NCBI RefSeq assembly: GCF_018141445.1
Contig: NZ_CP058649.1
Location: 3,119,001 to 3,183,000 of the forward strand
Length of the DNA stretch: 64,000 bases
Direction of reading: 5' to 3'
Source: Vallitalea pronyensis
Lineage (GTDB): Bacteria; Bacillota; Clostridia; Lachnospirales; Vallitaleaceae
Shown one piece after another: positions 1 to 8,744 of the stretch. Under the pieces are notes generated by a model. It ran no database searches and was not told where the DNA came from. It worked only from the letters and a program-made list of their open reading frames with translations. How positions within the stretch are numbered: the stretch's first letter is position 1; each line of letters starts with the position of its first letter. The translations under genes and the position numbers were made by a program.

Positions 1-350
1 TAACCCATAAGCAAGCAGACATTCAGGCATATAATGAGGAACACAATACCAGCAATAAGGTCAATGGACGCAAGCTAACCAATATTGGTACCTTTAGGGC
101 ATATGTCTTAGAATACCTTAAGACCAATGGGCATATTCATCAAGATTATACCTTATTAGTCCGGCAGCTGGCTTCAACAGACCATGGTTTACCAATCGAA
201 GTCTATTGCTTTACGAATGATACTGCTTGGGCGAATTATGAAGGGATTATGGCCGATATTTTTGATCATCTTTTAGCCATCCTTGATGTCTTTGAACTGC
301 GTATTTATCAAAATCCAACAGGCAGTGATTTTAAAAAAATAACATATTAA
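1..350 (+). CDS. MscS-family mechanosensitive channel (YbdG-like), 3' end only
   Basis: The reading frame is open from the window edge (first full codon at base 3) to TAA at 348-350, giving about 115 C-terminal residues. The peptide contains NIGTFRAYVLEYLKTN, then LLVRQLASTDHGLPIEVYCF and DIFDHLLAILDVFELRIYQ. This is the typical cytoplasmic C-terminal domain of the YbdG/MscM branch of MscS channels, which release solutes from the membrane on osmotic downshock. The pore helices lie outside the window. No terminator is obvious before ung, which starts 40 bases later, so the two may be cotranscribed. The family call rests on recalled similarity. Confidence 0.8.
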   Translation, partial: THKQADIQAYNEEHNTSNKVNGRKLTNIGTFRAYVLEYLKTNGHIHQDYTLLVRQLASTDHGLPIEVYCFTNDTAWANYEGIMADIFDHLLAILDVFELRIYQNPTGSDFKKITY

Positions 351-389
351 AGAGCGGTTTTACTGTTCTCAAGTAAGGAATGAATACCA

Positions 390-1079
390 ATGAAAAAAAT
401 ATTTGATAACGACTGGCAAGCATTACTGGAACAAGAATTTGAGCAAGACTATTATTTGAAATTACGTCAATTTCTCAAACATGAATATCAGCATCATACA
501 ATCTATCCCAATATGTATGATATCTTTAATGCGCTGCATTATACGGCTTATAAAGATGTAAAGGTGGTCATCATTGGACAAGACCCCTACCATGGCCCCA
601 ATCAAGCGCATGGTTTAAGTTTTTCGGTGAAGCCAGGTATTAAGATACCACCATCATTGGTGAACATCTATAAAGAGCTCCATGCAGACTTAGGTTGCAC
701 TATTCCTAGTCATGGGCATTTGACCAAATGGGCAAAACAAGGTGTATTGCTCCTGAATGCTTCTCTAACAGTAAGAGCAGCAAGCCCAGCCTCTCATAGT
801 AAAGTAGGTTGGCAAATGTTTACAGATAGAGTCATTACATTGCTAAATGAACGGGAAGAACCCATTGTGTTTATCTTATGGGGAAATTATGCCATATCAA
901 AAGTCAAAATAATAACCAATCCCATTCACCATATCATTAAATCTGTTCACCCAAGCCCTCTTTCTGCAAGCAGAGGTTTCTTTGGAAGTAAACCTTTTTC
1001 CAAAACAAACAACATATTAAAAACCATTAATAAGGAAGAAATTGACTGGCAAATAGATGAATTGAAAAAAGAAGGATGA
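390..1079 (+). CDS. ung: uracil-DNA glycosylase (family 1)
   Basis: Cytosolic base-excision repair enzyme of 229 aa that removes uracil from DNA. The family 1 signatures are present: [18 protein letters not shown] near residue 63, with the water-activating Asp at about 65, and the [13 protein letters not shown] loop near residue 186 that inserts into DNA. Length matches the family (220-230 aa). The ATG start follows AAGGAATG at a suitable distance. topB begins 8 bases after the stop, so the two genes probably form one transcription unit of DNA-maintenance genes. Confidence 0.97.
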   Translation: MKKIFDNDWQALLEQEFEQDYYLKLRQFLKHEYQHHTIYPNMYDIFNALHYTAYKDVKVVIIGQDPYHGPNQAHGLSFSVKPGIKIPPSLVNIYKELHADLGCTIPSHGHLTKWAKQGVLLLNASLTVRAASPASHSKVGWQMFTDRVITLLNEREEPIVFILWGNYAISKVKIITNPIHHIIKSVHPSPLSASRGFFGSKPFSKTNNILKTINKEEIDWQIDELKKEG

Positions 1080-1086
1080 AACCAAT

Positions 1087-3252
1087 ATGAGCAAAATATT
1101 AGTATTAGCAGAAAAACCATCAGTAGGAAGGGAAATCGGTCGCGTCCTAGGATGTAAACAAAAGGCAGATGGCGTTTTAATAGGCCCTAAATATGTGGTC
1201 ACTTGGGCACTGGGCCATCTCATTACTTTAGCCAATCCAGAGAATTATCATGAACGTTATAAACACTGGAACATGGGGGATCTACCCATGCTGCCAGAAA
1301 AGATGAAATTAGTGGTGATTAAAAAAACATCCAAACAATACCACACCGTTAAGCGTTGGATGATGGACAAAGAGATAAAAGAAATTGTGATTGCTACAGA
1401 TGCGGGTAGAGAAGGGGAACTGGTTGCCAGGTGGATTATCGAAAAGGCAAACGTAAGAAAACCCATTAAAAGACTATGGATATCGTCCCAAACAGACAAA
1501 GCTATTCAAGATGGTTTTAAACACTTAAAGGATGGAAAAGCTTATGACAATCTGTATCATTCTGCTGTAGCAAGATCAAAGGCTGACTGGTATGTAGGTC
1601 TTAATCTTACAAGGGCCCTTACATGCAAACACAATGTTCAGTTATCTGCTGGTCGTGTCCAAACACCCACTTTGCAGATGATTGTTAGCCGTGAGGAAGC
1701 CATACGTCAATTTGTGCCAGCAAAGTATTACGAATTAAAAGCAGACAGTAATCATGTAACGTTTAACTATTTGGGTAAAGGTGGCCATGCTCGAATATTT
1801 GACGAAGTAAAACGTGATAAGCTACTTGCATTGTTACGGCATCAAGAAGGTGTTGTAAAAAGTGTAGAAACGAAAACAAAGAAAGTACCTGCACCACAGG
1901 CTTATGATCTCACTACTCTACAGATCGATGCCAATAATAAATACGGTTTCTCTGCTAAAAGGACATTAAAGCTCATGCAGCAATTATATGAACATTATAA
2001 AGTAGTGACCTATCCTCGTACAGATTCAAAATATATCTCTCAGGATATTGTACCTACATTAAAAGAGCGTCTTGAAAGCATTACAACGAAAAGCTACAAA
2101 GGCTATGCAAGAAGTCTTATGCAATCATCCCTCCATATAACAAACCGTTTTGTAGATGATAAGAAGGTGACAGACCACCATGCCATCATACCTACTGAGG
2201 AAGTCGCTTTTGTTAATGATATGTCAGGTGATGAACGCAAAATTTATGAATTGATTGTCAAGCGGTTTTTGGAAGTGTTATCCAAGCCTTATGTCTATGA
2301 AGAGACAAAAGTTAAGATAGCCATTAAGAATGAATGTTTTGGTGTGACCTATAAGCGTACCTTAGATCAAGGATGGAAAAGTATTGGAGATCAGAAGGAA
2401 GAGCAATCCAAGCAGGTTGTTGCATTTAAAAGTCATGAGAAAGTCAAGATAAGCAACATCTATTATACAGAAGGTTTAACAACACCACCTTCACGCTATA
2501 CAGAAGCTACATTACTTGCGGATATGGAGAACCCTAAGAAGTTCGTGGACGAAAAAGCCATGCAGACAACACTCTCTCAAGTGGGGGGCATCGGTACAGT
2601 TGCTACCCGTGCAGATATCATTGAGAAATTGTACAACACCTATTATATTGAAAACAAAGAAGGTAAATTATTCCCAACACTAAAAGGTAAGCAGGTGGTG
2701 GAATTGGTACCACCAGAGATGAAATCTCCCCTATTAACAGCTAAATGGGAAATGACTTTAACAGATATCAGTAAAGGAAAAGCAAAAGAATCTGTTTTTA
2801 TTGACCAAATTAAAACTTATACAAAAAAACTGGTAGAACAAGTTAAGTCAGATGCAACCACATTCAAACACGATAACATAACAGGAGAAAAATGTCCGGA
2901 TTGTGGCGGTTATCTTTTAAGAGTTAAGAATAAAAACGGCGAAATGTTGGTTTGCAAAGATCGTGAATGCGGCTATAAACGTAAAGTGAATCAATTAACC
3001 AATGCCCGTTGTCCAGAATGCCATAAGAAAATGATTATGGTTGGGGAAGGGGATAAGAAAACATTCATTTGTCAAAATTGTGGCTTTAAAGAAAAGCTCC
3101 AAGCATGGAACAAGCGGAAGCAAACTGCTAACCAAAAAATGGATAAAAGACAAGTCAATCAGTACATGAAAAAAATGAAAAAAGAAGCGGATAAGCCATT
3201 AAATAATGCTTTTGCGGATTCGTTATCAAAATTCAATTTTAATAAGGATTAA
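1087..3252 (+). CDS. topB: DNA topoisomerase III (type IA)
   Basis: Type IA topoisomerase of 721 aa that passes single strands to decatenate or relax DNA. The N-terminal Toprim domain shows LAEKPSVGREIG (catalytic Glu near residue 8) and DAGREGELVARW near 105. The active-site tyrosine lies in VTYPRTDSKYIS, at about residue 309. The C-terminus carries two Cys4-type zinc ribbons (CPDCGG with CKDREC, and CPECHKK with CQNCGF, residues about 603-680) and a basic tail. These ribbons are common in Firmicutes TopB. The ATG has AAGGATG upstream. It is the last gene before a strong terminator. Confidence 0.96.
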   Translation: MSKILVLAEKPSVGREIGRVLGCKQKADGVLIGPKYVVTWALGHLITLANPENYHERYKHWNMGDLPMLPEKMKLVVIKKTSKQYHTVKRWMMDKEIKEIVIATDAGREGELVARWIIEKANVRKPIKRLWISSQTDKAIQDGFKHLKDGKAYDNLYHSAVARSKADWYVGLNLTRALTCKHNVQLSAGRVQTPTLQMIVSREEAIRQFVPAKYYELKADSNHVTFNYLGKGGHARIFDEVKRDKLLALLRHQEGVVKSVETKTKKVPAPQAYDLTTLQIDANNKYGFSAKRTLKLMQQLYEHYKVVTYPRTDSKYISQDIVPTLKERLESITTKSYKGYARSLMQSSLHITNRFVDDKKVTDHHAIIPTEEVAFVNDMSGDERKIYELIVKRFLEVLSKPYVYEETKVKIAIKNECFGVTYKRTLDQGWKSIGDQKEEQSKQVVAFKSHEKVKISNIYYTEGLTTPPSRYTEATLLADMENPKKFVDEKAMQTTLSQVGGIGTVATRADIIEKLYNTYYIENKEGKLFPTLKGKQVVELVPPEMKSPLLTAKWEMTLTDISKGKAKESVFIDQIKTYTKKLVEQVKSDATTFKHDNITGEKCPDCGGYLLRVKNKNGEMLVCKDRECGYKRKVNQLTNARCPECHKKMIMVGEGDKKTFICQNCGFKEKLQAWNKRKQTANQKMDKRQVNQYMKKMKKEADKPLNNAFADSLSKFNFNKD

Positions 3253-3258
3253 ATAGAT

Positions 3259-3288
3259 AAAGGACTGCTGGTCAGCAGTCCTTATAAT
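3259..3288. terminator. bidirectional terminator between topB and coat-like genes
   Basis: Perfect inverted repeat AAGGACTGCTG (3260-3270) with CAGCAGTCCTT (3273-3283). It sits between the convergent topB and the small minus-strand genes. The flanks are only moderately T-rich. Confidence 0.75.
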
Positions 3289-3289
3289 C

Positions 3290-3547
3290 TTATTGCATAG
3301 GTTTATTGGCATATTTTGTTTTTGCTTCTGAGATTTTATTTTGCTGAGCTGCTTCTGTTTTATACCAGCCTTTTTTAGTCATCTCTTTATACACTTCGTC
3401 TTGTGTGCAGAAACAATTGGATAATGTTTGTTGGAACTCATTCCGTACATTAGGTGTAGCTGCTTCCGTTACAGCTGTTGACAGGGTTGAGCACAATTGT
3501 TTTTCAGATACCAGACAGTCATTGATTAAATCTTCATCTTTACGCAT
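3290..3547 (-). CDS. CotF-like spore coat protein
   Basis: An 85-aa helical protein reading MRKDEDLINDCLVSEKQ at the start, followed by a helix with CFCTQDEVYKEMTKKGW near the end. The MLNDxLxSEKQ-like opening and the W(Y/F) motif near the C-terminus resemble the CotF family of ferritin-like spore coat proteins. It lies 16 bases downstream of a second small helical gene on the same strand, and GGAGGATAAC precedes its ATG, so both are likely cotranscribed. A role in the spore coat is inferred from the family, not shown by the sequence. Confidence 0.72.
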   Translation of the reverse strand: MRKDEDLINDCLVSEKQLCSTLSTAVTEAATPNVRNEFQQTLSNCFCTQDEVYKEMTKKGWYKTEAAQQNKISEAKTKYANKPMQ

Positions 3548-3563
3548 TGCGTTATCCTCCTTA

Positions 3564-3743
3564 TTAGCTATTTAATTGATTATAGAGACTATTGTAGCAT
3601 TGCATATGCTTATCAGCCATACGTGTACATAAGTCTTTTAAACTTGCATCTTGAACTTGATTACTATAATCATGGTATTTGTCAACTAAGACTTTTGTTT
3701 GCATAAGGGTATCATTGATATAATCTAACTCTTTTGTTGTCAT
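3564..3743 (-). CDS. small helical coat-associated protein
   Basis: A 59-aa ORF (MTTKELDYINDTLMQTKVLV at the start) with an excellent ribosome site, GGAGG 6 bases before ATG. It is the first gene of a two-gene unit with the CotF-like protein. Two amphipathic helices are likely, and two cysteines are present. Small proteins with this pattern often accompany CotF-like genes in clostridia, so a spore-related role is plausible but inferred. Confidence 0.65.
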   Translation of the reverse strand: MTTKELDYINDTLMQTKVLVDKYHDYSNQVQDASLKDLCTRMADKHMQCYNSLYNQLNS

Positions 3744-3985
3744 AATAACCTCCTACGATAATTTTTTTGACATGTATATGATGCCTTAGTTAGTATCTGA
3801 TTCTCGCAATATAAATATGCATCATAATGGACGATTAAAATAAATTTTATTGAGAGTACAGATTAATTTTTTTTTGATAAATGCGAGGTTTAGCATGATT
3901 ATTTAATAAAAATAAGAGAAATTAATCATAATAAATAGTGTGGTCGATCATTTTAATAATATAAAGTGAAGAGGAGGTGCCAGAA

Positions 3986-4144
3986 ATGGCTAAAGCAGGT
4001 ATGCGTCGTCCCGATACAGAGGAACCTCATGGAACGGAGAGCAATCATAAGCAAAGGGATCCAAAGAATGATATGAGGATTGTACCAGAGATTCAGGGCA
4101 AAGCAAAAACAGGCAATAAAAAGGCAAAGCAAATTATTGATTAA
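3986..4144 (+). CDS. small conserved hydrophilic protein, unknown function
   Basis: A 52-aa ORF starting MAKAGMRRPDTEEPHGTESN and ending KAKTGNKKAKQIID, with GAGGAGGTG 5 bases before ATG. The protein is highly charged and probably disordered, with no membrane segment. I recall similar short MAKAGMRRP-type proteins from other clostridia, which supports it being a real gene, but no function is known to me. It stands alone between the coat-like genes and the S1 homologue. Confidence 0.6.
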   Translation: MAKAGMRRPDTEEPHGTESNHKQRDPKNDMRIVPEIQGKAKTGNKKAKQIID

Positions 4145-4182
4145 AGAAGTTTGGTCCTGAAATTGATGAAAAACTCTTTTCA

Positions 4183-4210
4183 TTGCAATCATTTTCATGT
4201 ATTATATAAT
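4183..4210 (+). promoter_or_regulatory. sigma-A-type promoter of the S1 gene
   Basis: TTGCAA (4183-4188), a 16-base spacer, and TATAAT (4205-4210), located 66 bases before the start codon of the S1 homologue. Confidence 0.6.
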
Positions 4211-4275
4211 AAGGTATATTTATATTTACGGACTTTTATAGAAGTTTGTAATGAAGGAAAGGAGAAGTAATCATA

Positions 4276-5649
4276 ATGGACGATAAAGTTACTAACAAGT
4301 CAGCAAATGAAGCTGTGGAGGCAGAGGCTGTAGAAGCAGAGACTGTTGAGCATGAGACTTTAGAAACAAATGCTGCTGAGACTGCTGCTGTAGAATCAGA
4401 AGTTGTAGAAACAGAGAATGTAGAGGCAGACAAAGTGGAAACAGATACTGAAGATTCAGATGCTGCTAAGACAGAGGAAGTTGCTGAGACACCATCTATG
4501 GATGATTATGCAGAAGAGTTAAACAATACTTTTGTTAAGTTATCAGAGGGCGATATTGTTGATGGTAAGGTATTATCTGTTACAGAAACAGAAATCCTTG
4601 TCAATATCGGTTATATCTCAGATGGTATTGTGCCATCCGAAGAAGTTATCAATGATGAAGATAAGCCTCTTGTGGATTTATATAAGACCGATGATGAAAT
4701 CAAAGCTATGGTTGTCAGTTTACATGATGCAGAGGGGAATGTGCTCTTATCCATTAAGAAAGCAGCAGCTATTGTTATTTGGGATGAGTTGCAAGATGCT
4801 TTTGATAATGGGAAAGTGCTTGACGTTGTGCCTAAAGAAGTTGTTAAAGGTGGTCTCGTATGTCAGATCCAAGGTATACGTGCATTTATTCCTGCTTCAA
4901 GGTTATCTGTCAACTATGTTGAGAATTTAAGTGATTTTGTGGGTCAACCACTTAAAGTGAAAGTGATTGATTTTGATGTAGAGAAGAAAAAAGTTATCTT
5001 ATCCAGAAAAGAATTAGAAAAAGAAGAACTCAATAAAAAGAAAAAAGAATTATTACAAAATATTAGTAAGAATGACCGTATTACAGGTGTTGTTAAGCGA
5101 CTCACTAATTTTGGTGCTTTTGTTGATATCGGCGGTATTGATGGGCTAATACATATCAATGATTTATCATGGAAGCGCGTTAAGCATCCATCAGATGTGG
5201 TAAGTGTAGGCGACAATGTTGAAGTAACGGTTCTTGAAGTTAATCGAGAAAAAGAACGTATTTCTCTAGGCTTAAAAAATGTAAATGATGATCCATGGCT
5301 CAACATCAAAGAGAAATATGCAGAGGGTCACGTATATGATGGAAGTGTGACACGTCTTGTAAGCTTTGGTGCTTTTGTGATGTTGGATGGTGGTGTTGAA
5401 GGTTTGGTTCATGTGTCAGAGATAGCTGACAAACGTATTGAAAAGCCAGAAGATGAACTAGCCATCGGTGACAAAGTAAAAGTGAAACTAATCGGTATTG
5501 ATGAAAAAGGCAAGAAAATAAAACTTAGTATTAAAGCTGCAAAAGATGACGTGGATAAAGCTGAATTCCAAAAATTTAATGATGACAGTGATATCACAAC
5601 CAGTTTAAAAGATGTTTTTGCAGGCATTATGGATAACTTTAAAGAATAA
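4276..5649 (+). CDS. 30S ribosomal protein S1 homologue (four S1 domains)
   Basis: A 457-aa RNA-binding protein. Residues about 1-70 form an acidic low-complexity tail of repeated V-E-x-E units. Four S1 OB-fold domains follow at about 88-155, 175-245, 262-330 and 347-417; the last two have the classic TNFGAFVDIGG and VSFGAFVMLDGG cores. Proteins of this type bind mRNA on the 30S subunit. In many clostridia the S1 protein is fused to or follows ispH; here it stands alone with its own promoter and terminator. The ATG has AAAGGAG upstream. The acidic extension is unusual (see findings). Confidence 0.9.
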   Translation: MDDKVTNKSANEAVEAEAVEAETVEHETLETNAAETAAVESEVVETENVEADKVETDTEDSDAAKTEEVAETPSMDDYAEELNNTFVKLSEGDIVDGKVLSVTETEILVNIGYISDGIVPSEEVINDEDKPLVDLYKTDDEIKAMVVSLHDAEGNVLLSIKKAAAIVIWDELQDAFDNGKVLDVVPKEVVKGGLVCQIQGIRAFIPASRLSVNYVENLSDFVGQPLKVKVIDFDVEKKKVILSRKELEKEELNKKKKELLQNISKNDRITGVVKRLTNFGAFVDIGGIDGLIHINDLSWKRVKHPSDVVSVGDNVEVTVLEVNREKERISLGLKNVNDDPWLNIKEKYAEGHVYDGSVTRLVSFGAFVMLDGGVEGLVHVSEIADKRIEKPEDELAIGDKVKVKLIGIDEKGKKIKLSIKAAKDDVDKAEFQKFNDDSDITTSLKDVFAGIMDNFKE

Positions 5650-5660
5650 AACCATAAAGG

Positions 5661-5704
5661 GCATCACACTCCATCCGAACAGTAAGAGTGAGATGCTTTT
5701 TTAT
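5661..5704 (+). terminator. terminator after the S1 gene
   Basis: GCATCACACTC (5661-5671) pairs with GAGTGAGATGC (5686-5696) with one mismatch and is followed by a T-run. Confidence 0.8.
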
Positions 5705-5717
5705 GTCATAGATTTTT

Positions 5718-5743
5718 ATCATACTATTTGACCATAGTATGAT
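5718..5743. repeat. inverted repeat enclosing the -35 box of the lacI-type gene
   Basis: Perfect 10-bp arms, ATCATACTAT (5718-5727) and ATAGTATGAT (5734-5743). The 6-base centre, TTGACC, is the -35 hexamer of the promoter. It may be a regulator site. Confidence 0.6.
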
Positions 5744-5756
5744 GATATGGTATAGT
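5728..5756 (+). promoter_or_regulatory. promoter of the lacI-ade region
   Basis: TTGACC (5728-5733), a 17-base spacer, and TATAGT (5751-5756). The LacI-type operator begins 5 bases downstream, a position that suits autorepression. Confidence 0.7.
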
Positions 5757-5760
5757 AATA

Positions 5761-5790
5761 CATGTAAACGTTTACGTAAACGCTTACATG
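5761..5790. promoter_or_regulatory. LacI-family operator (double palindrome)
   Basis: A 30-bp near-palindrome. The left half CATGTAAACGTTTAC (5761-5775) and the reverse complement of the right half (5776-5790) differ at one base. The core TGTAAACGTTTACG also fits the CcpA cre consensus except for one position, so CcpA control cannot be excluded. It lies just downstream of the -10 box, where a bound repressor would block the gene's own transcription. Confidence 0.72.
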
Positions 5791-5826
5791 AAATAAAAAT
5801 AATGATTGAAGAATTCTGGTGATTTT

Positions 5827-6825
5827 ATGACAATCAAAGATGTTGCAAAAAAAGCAAATGTTTCAACAGCTACTGTATCAAGGGTTATTAACAATAAGTC
5901 GGAGGGCATAACAGAAGAAATGCGTCAGCATGTCCAAAAGGTCATTGATGAAATGGGTTATACACCGAGTCATTTAGCACGGGGTATGGTAACAAAAAAA
6001 ACCTATACCATAGGTTTGGTCATACAGGATATACGTAACCCCTTTTTTCCTAAGATGGTCAGTGGTGTGGAACATGTGGCATACAATCATGGCTATATGG
6101 TTCTCTTGTGTAACACCGATGAAGATTTAAATAGAGAAAAAGACTATATAGCCACCCTTAGAGAAAAACGAGTGGATGGTATTATAATTACCGTAAGCAA
6201 TGGTATAGACAGAGCGTATATCGCTCAATTGACAAAAGGCGATATACCTTTTGTGTTTCTAGACGAAATAGCAGAAGAAGTGAATTGTGTATGTGTGGAT
6301 AACACATTAGGCGCTTATCAAGCCACGAAACACCTTATCCAACTAGGGCATAAACACATTGCTTGTTTATCAGGGCCCTCCACAAGCATCACCAATTTGA
6401 ACCGAGTTGACGGTTACAAAAAAGCACTTATGGAAGCAGGGTTACCCATTAATAAGGACCTTATTTTAAAAGGTTCTTATAAAGCGGACTCAGGTTATAA
6501 AAGTGCTGAAAGCATATTAAAAGACTTTCCACATGTAACGGCTTTATTTTGTGCCAATGATTTTAACGCTTTAGGAGCTTATAAAGCTGTAGTGGCACAT
6601 GGAAAAAGAGTTCCAGAAGATATATCCATTGTAGGGTTTGATGATATTCTTGACATACCAGCTAATCATTTTGCATTTACAAGTGTATCTCAGCCGACCT
6701 ATGAAATGGGGCAGGCTGCTGCAACCATGTTGATGGACATGATCCACAAGAAGCCAATGAATGAACCTTTTATGACATTTGAACCAAAGCTTATCGTAAG
6801 GGATAGTACATCATCACCTCTATAA
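5827..6825 (+). CDS. LacI-family transcriptional regulator
   Basis: A 332-aa repressor. An N-terminal helix-turn-helix reads IKDVAKKANVSTATVSRVIN (residues about 3-22), the hinge helix is near 45-60, and a periplasmic-binding-type ligand domain covers the rest (GLVIQDIRNPFFPKMVSGVE; IVGFDDILDIPANHFAFTSV). I prefer ATG at 5827 to the in-frame TTG at 5806, because GGTGA precedes it and family proteins start at this point. An operator overlaps its promoter region and a second copy precedes the adenine deaminase gene downstream, so it probably controls itself and ade. The ligand is unknown; a purine or nucleoside is a guess from context. Confidence 0.93.
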   Translation: MTIKDVAKKANVSTATVSRVINNKSEGITEEMRQHVQKVIDEMGYTPSHLARGMVTKKTYTIGLVIQDIRNPFFPKMVSGVEHVAYNHGYMVLLCNTDEDLNREKDYIATLREKRVDGIIITVSNGIDRAYIAQLTKGDIPFVFLDEIAEEVNCVCVDNTLGAYQATKHLIQLGHKHIACLSGPSTSITNLNRVDGYKKALMEAGLPINKDLILKGSYKADSGYKSAESILKDFPHVTALFCANDFNALGAYKAVVAHGKRVPEDISIVGFDDILDIPANHFAFTSVSQPTYEMGQAAATMLMDMIHKKPMNEPFMTFEPKLIVRDSTSSPL

Positions 6826-6880
6826 ACTTACTTGAAGGTTGAAGAATATCAACTTTCAAGTATAACTTATACCCTCAGAA

Positions 6881-6895
6881 GTAAGCGTTTACATG
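6881..6895. promoter_or_regulatory. second LacI-type operator before ade
   Basis: GTAAGCGTTTACATG. Its reverse complement matches the left half of the operator at 5761-5775 at 14 of 15 bases. It lies between the regulator stop and the ade ribosome site, consistent with coordinate control. It also resembles a cre site with one mismatch. Confidence 0.62.
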
Positions 6896-6945
6896 AGCAA
6901 AATATCCAGGTTTTACACATGCTAATAGGAAAAGGAGGTTTTATC

Positions 6946-8712
6946 TTGAAACAAGATAAAGTGAATGAAGCAATTCGAGGTCATATACCCTTTGACCTGG
7001 TCATTAAGAATGTCAACTTTGTTAATGTATTGACTGGCGAAATATACAAGTCAGAAATAGGTATTATTCAAGGAAAAGTTGGGCATGTAAATCAACCGGG
7101 TGAGGCATCCCTATCAGGGAAAGAAATCTACGATGCCATGGAGAAATATGCTATACCAGGTCTTATCGATACCCATATCCATACAGAAAGTAGTATGATG
7201 ACCGTTGCCAACCTAGCAGAAGCTATCTTAGTTCACGGCACAACATCCATTGCATGTGACCCACATGAAATTGGTAATGTCCTTGGGGTTGAAGGTGTTA
7301 AGTATATCATGGCATCCAGTAAAGATACGCCCCTCATGACCCATGTACTCATACCTTCATGTATACCAGCAGTTATGGGAGTGGAAACAGCAGGTGCTGA
7401 GTTTGGTAAAGCTGAAATAGATGAGCTTATGCAAATGGACGCCGTGGCAGGACTTGGAGAAGTCATGGATTATCCAGGTGTTCTCAATCAAAGTGAGCGT
7501 ATGATGGCAGTTCTCGATGCCGCTAAAAAGCATACAAGATTTCTTCAAGGTCATGCACCATCTTTAATGGGAAGGGAGTTATCGGCTTATTTATCCTCAG
7601 GTATAACATCTTGCCATGAAACAAGTTTTACAGAGGAAGCTCTTTACAAGTTACGAGCAGGTATGACACTGGAATGCCGCGAAAGCTCCATTGTCCATGA
7701 TATCAAAACCCTTGCACCTGTTATAAAAGCATGTCATTATCCAGACACAACCACTTTTTGTACTGACGATAGAGAACCGGATGACCTTTTATTAGAAGGG
7801 CATCTGGACCACGTGATACGTGTTGCGATTAAAGAAGGTATACCACCTATTGAAGCTGTTAAAATGGGTACTTATAATGCTTCAAAATTACTGAAACAAG
7901 ACAATATTGGTTTATTAACACCAGGCAGGTATGCCAATATATTGCTCTTAGATAATTTGGATACATTCGTGGTGGATGAGGTGTTTGTTAAAGGCCAGTT
8001 AATAGCCCAAAAGGGCAAGCTGGTAAAACCATTGACAAAAAAAGAATACCCCCTAGAAAAGCGAAACACTGTGATGCTTCGTAAACAACCTACCAAAGAA
8101 GACCTCAAGATAAAAGCTGATGCACCCAGCATATCCATGCATGTGATAGCTTTTAATAAGGATATTCCCATTGTAACCAAGCCAATACAAGTCACCCTTC
8201 CTACAATAGAAGGATATGTGGATATCAGTGAACGGGATGACTTAGCTATACTTTCCGTATTTGAACGTCATGGTAAAAATGGTAATCGCTCCACCTGTTT
8301 TGTAAAAGATTTGGGTTTAACACACGGTGCTATAGCAAGCACGGTGTCTCACGATTCACATAACCTGGTGGTGGTCGGCAAAAATGAAGAAGATATGCTC
8401 ATTGCTATTAAAACGTTGTGTGAAACAGGTGGGGGAATCGTATGTGTGGCTAATGGCAGCATTGAGGCACTTGTAGAGTTACCAATAGCAGGTCTTATGT
8501 CACATGAAACCATTGAAGAACTGGCCCCCAAAACAGCAAAGCTTAAGGAGAAAATTCGCATGTTAGGCATTCAAAGTGCTTGCCCACTATTACAGGTAGC
8601 ATCCTTTTCTTTACCCGTCATACCACATGTACGGTTAACGGATATGGGTTTAGTTGATGTGAGTACGCAGAAATTTTTACCCATAATCCTCAATGAAATG
8701 AGAAGTAAATAA
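6946..8712 (+). CDS. ade: adenine deaminase
   Basis: Cytosolic metal-dependent amidohydrolase (588 aa) converting adenine to hypoxanthine and ammonia. The metal-binding strand GLIDTHIHTESSMM lies near residue 72, CDPHEIGNVLG near 105, then HAPSLMGRELSAYLSSGITS, FCTDDREPDDLL and VKMGTYNAS, all typical of bacterial Ade. The frame extends upstream to 6832, but TTG at 6946 is preceded by AAAGGAGG at ideal spacing, the family length fits, and an operator lies in the upstream extension. The next gene follows by 32 bases and may be cotranscribed. Confidence 0.95.
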   Translation: MKQDKVNEAIRGHIPFDLVIKNVNFVNVLTGEIYKSEIGIIQGKVGHVNQPGEASLSGKEIYDAMEKYAIPGLIDTHIHTESSMMTVANLAEAILVHGTTSIACDPHEIGNVLGVEGVKYIMASSKDTPLMTHVLIPSCIPAVMGVETAGAEFGKAEIDELMQMDAVAGLGEVMDYPGVLNQSERMMAVLDAAKKHTRFLQGHAPSLMGRELSAYLSSGITSCHETSFTEEALYKLRAGMTLECRESSIVHDIKTLAPVIKACHYPDTTTFCTDDREPDDLLLEGHLDHVIRVAIKEGIPPIEAVKMGTYNASKLLKQDNIGLLTPGRYANILLLDNLDTFVVDEVFVKGQLIAQKGKLVKPLTKKEYPLEKRNTVMLRKQPTKEDLKIKADAPSISMHVIAFNKDIPIVTKPIQVTLPTIEGYVDISERDDLAILSVFERHGKNGNRSTCFVKDLGLTHGAIASTVSHDSHNLVVVGKNEEDMLIAIKTLCETGGGIVCVANGSIEALVELPIAGLMSHETIEELAPKTAKLKEKIRMLGIQSACPLLQVASFSLPVIPHVRLTDMGLVDVSTQKFLPIILNEMRSK

Positions 8713-8744
8713 CTAAAAATATACCTATAAAGGAGATGCATACG

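Noticed and set aside
4236-4433. Ser/Thr-rich minus-strand frame opposite the S1 gene
   Set aside because: Shadow of the repeated GAA/GAG/GTA codons in the acidic tail; no ribosome site.
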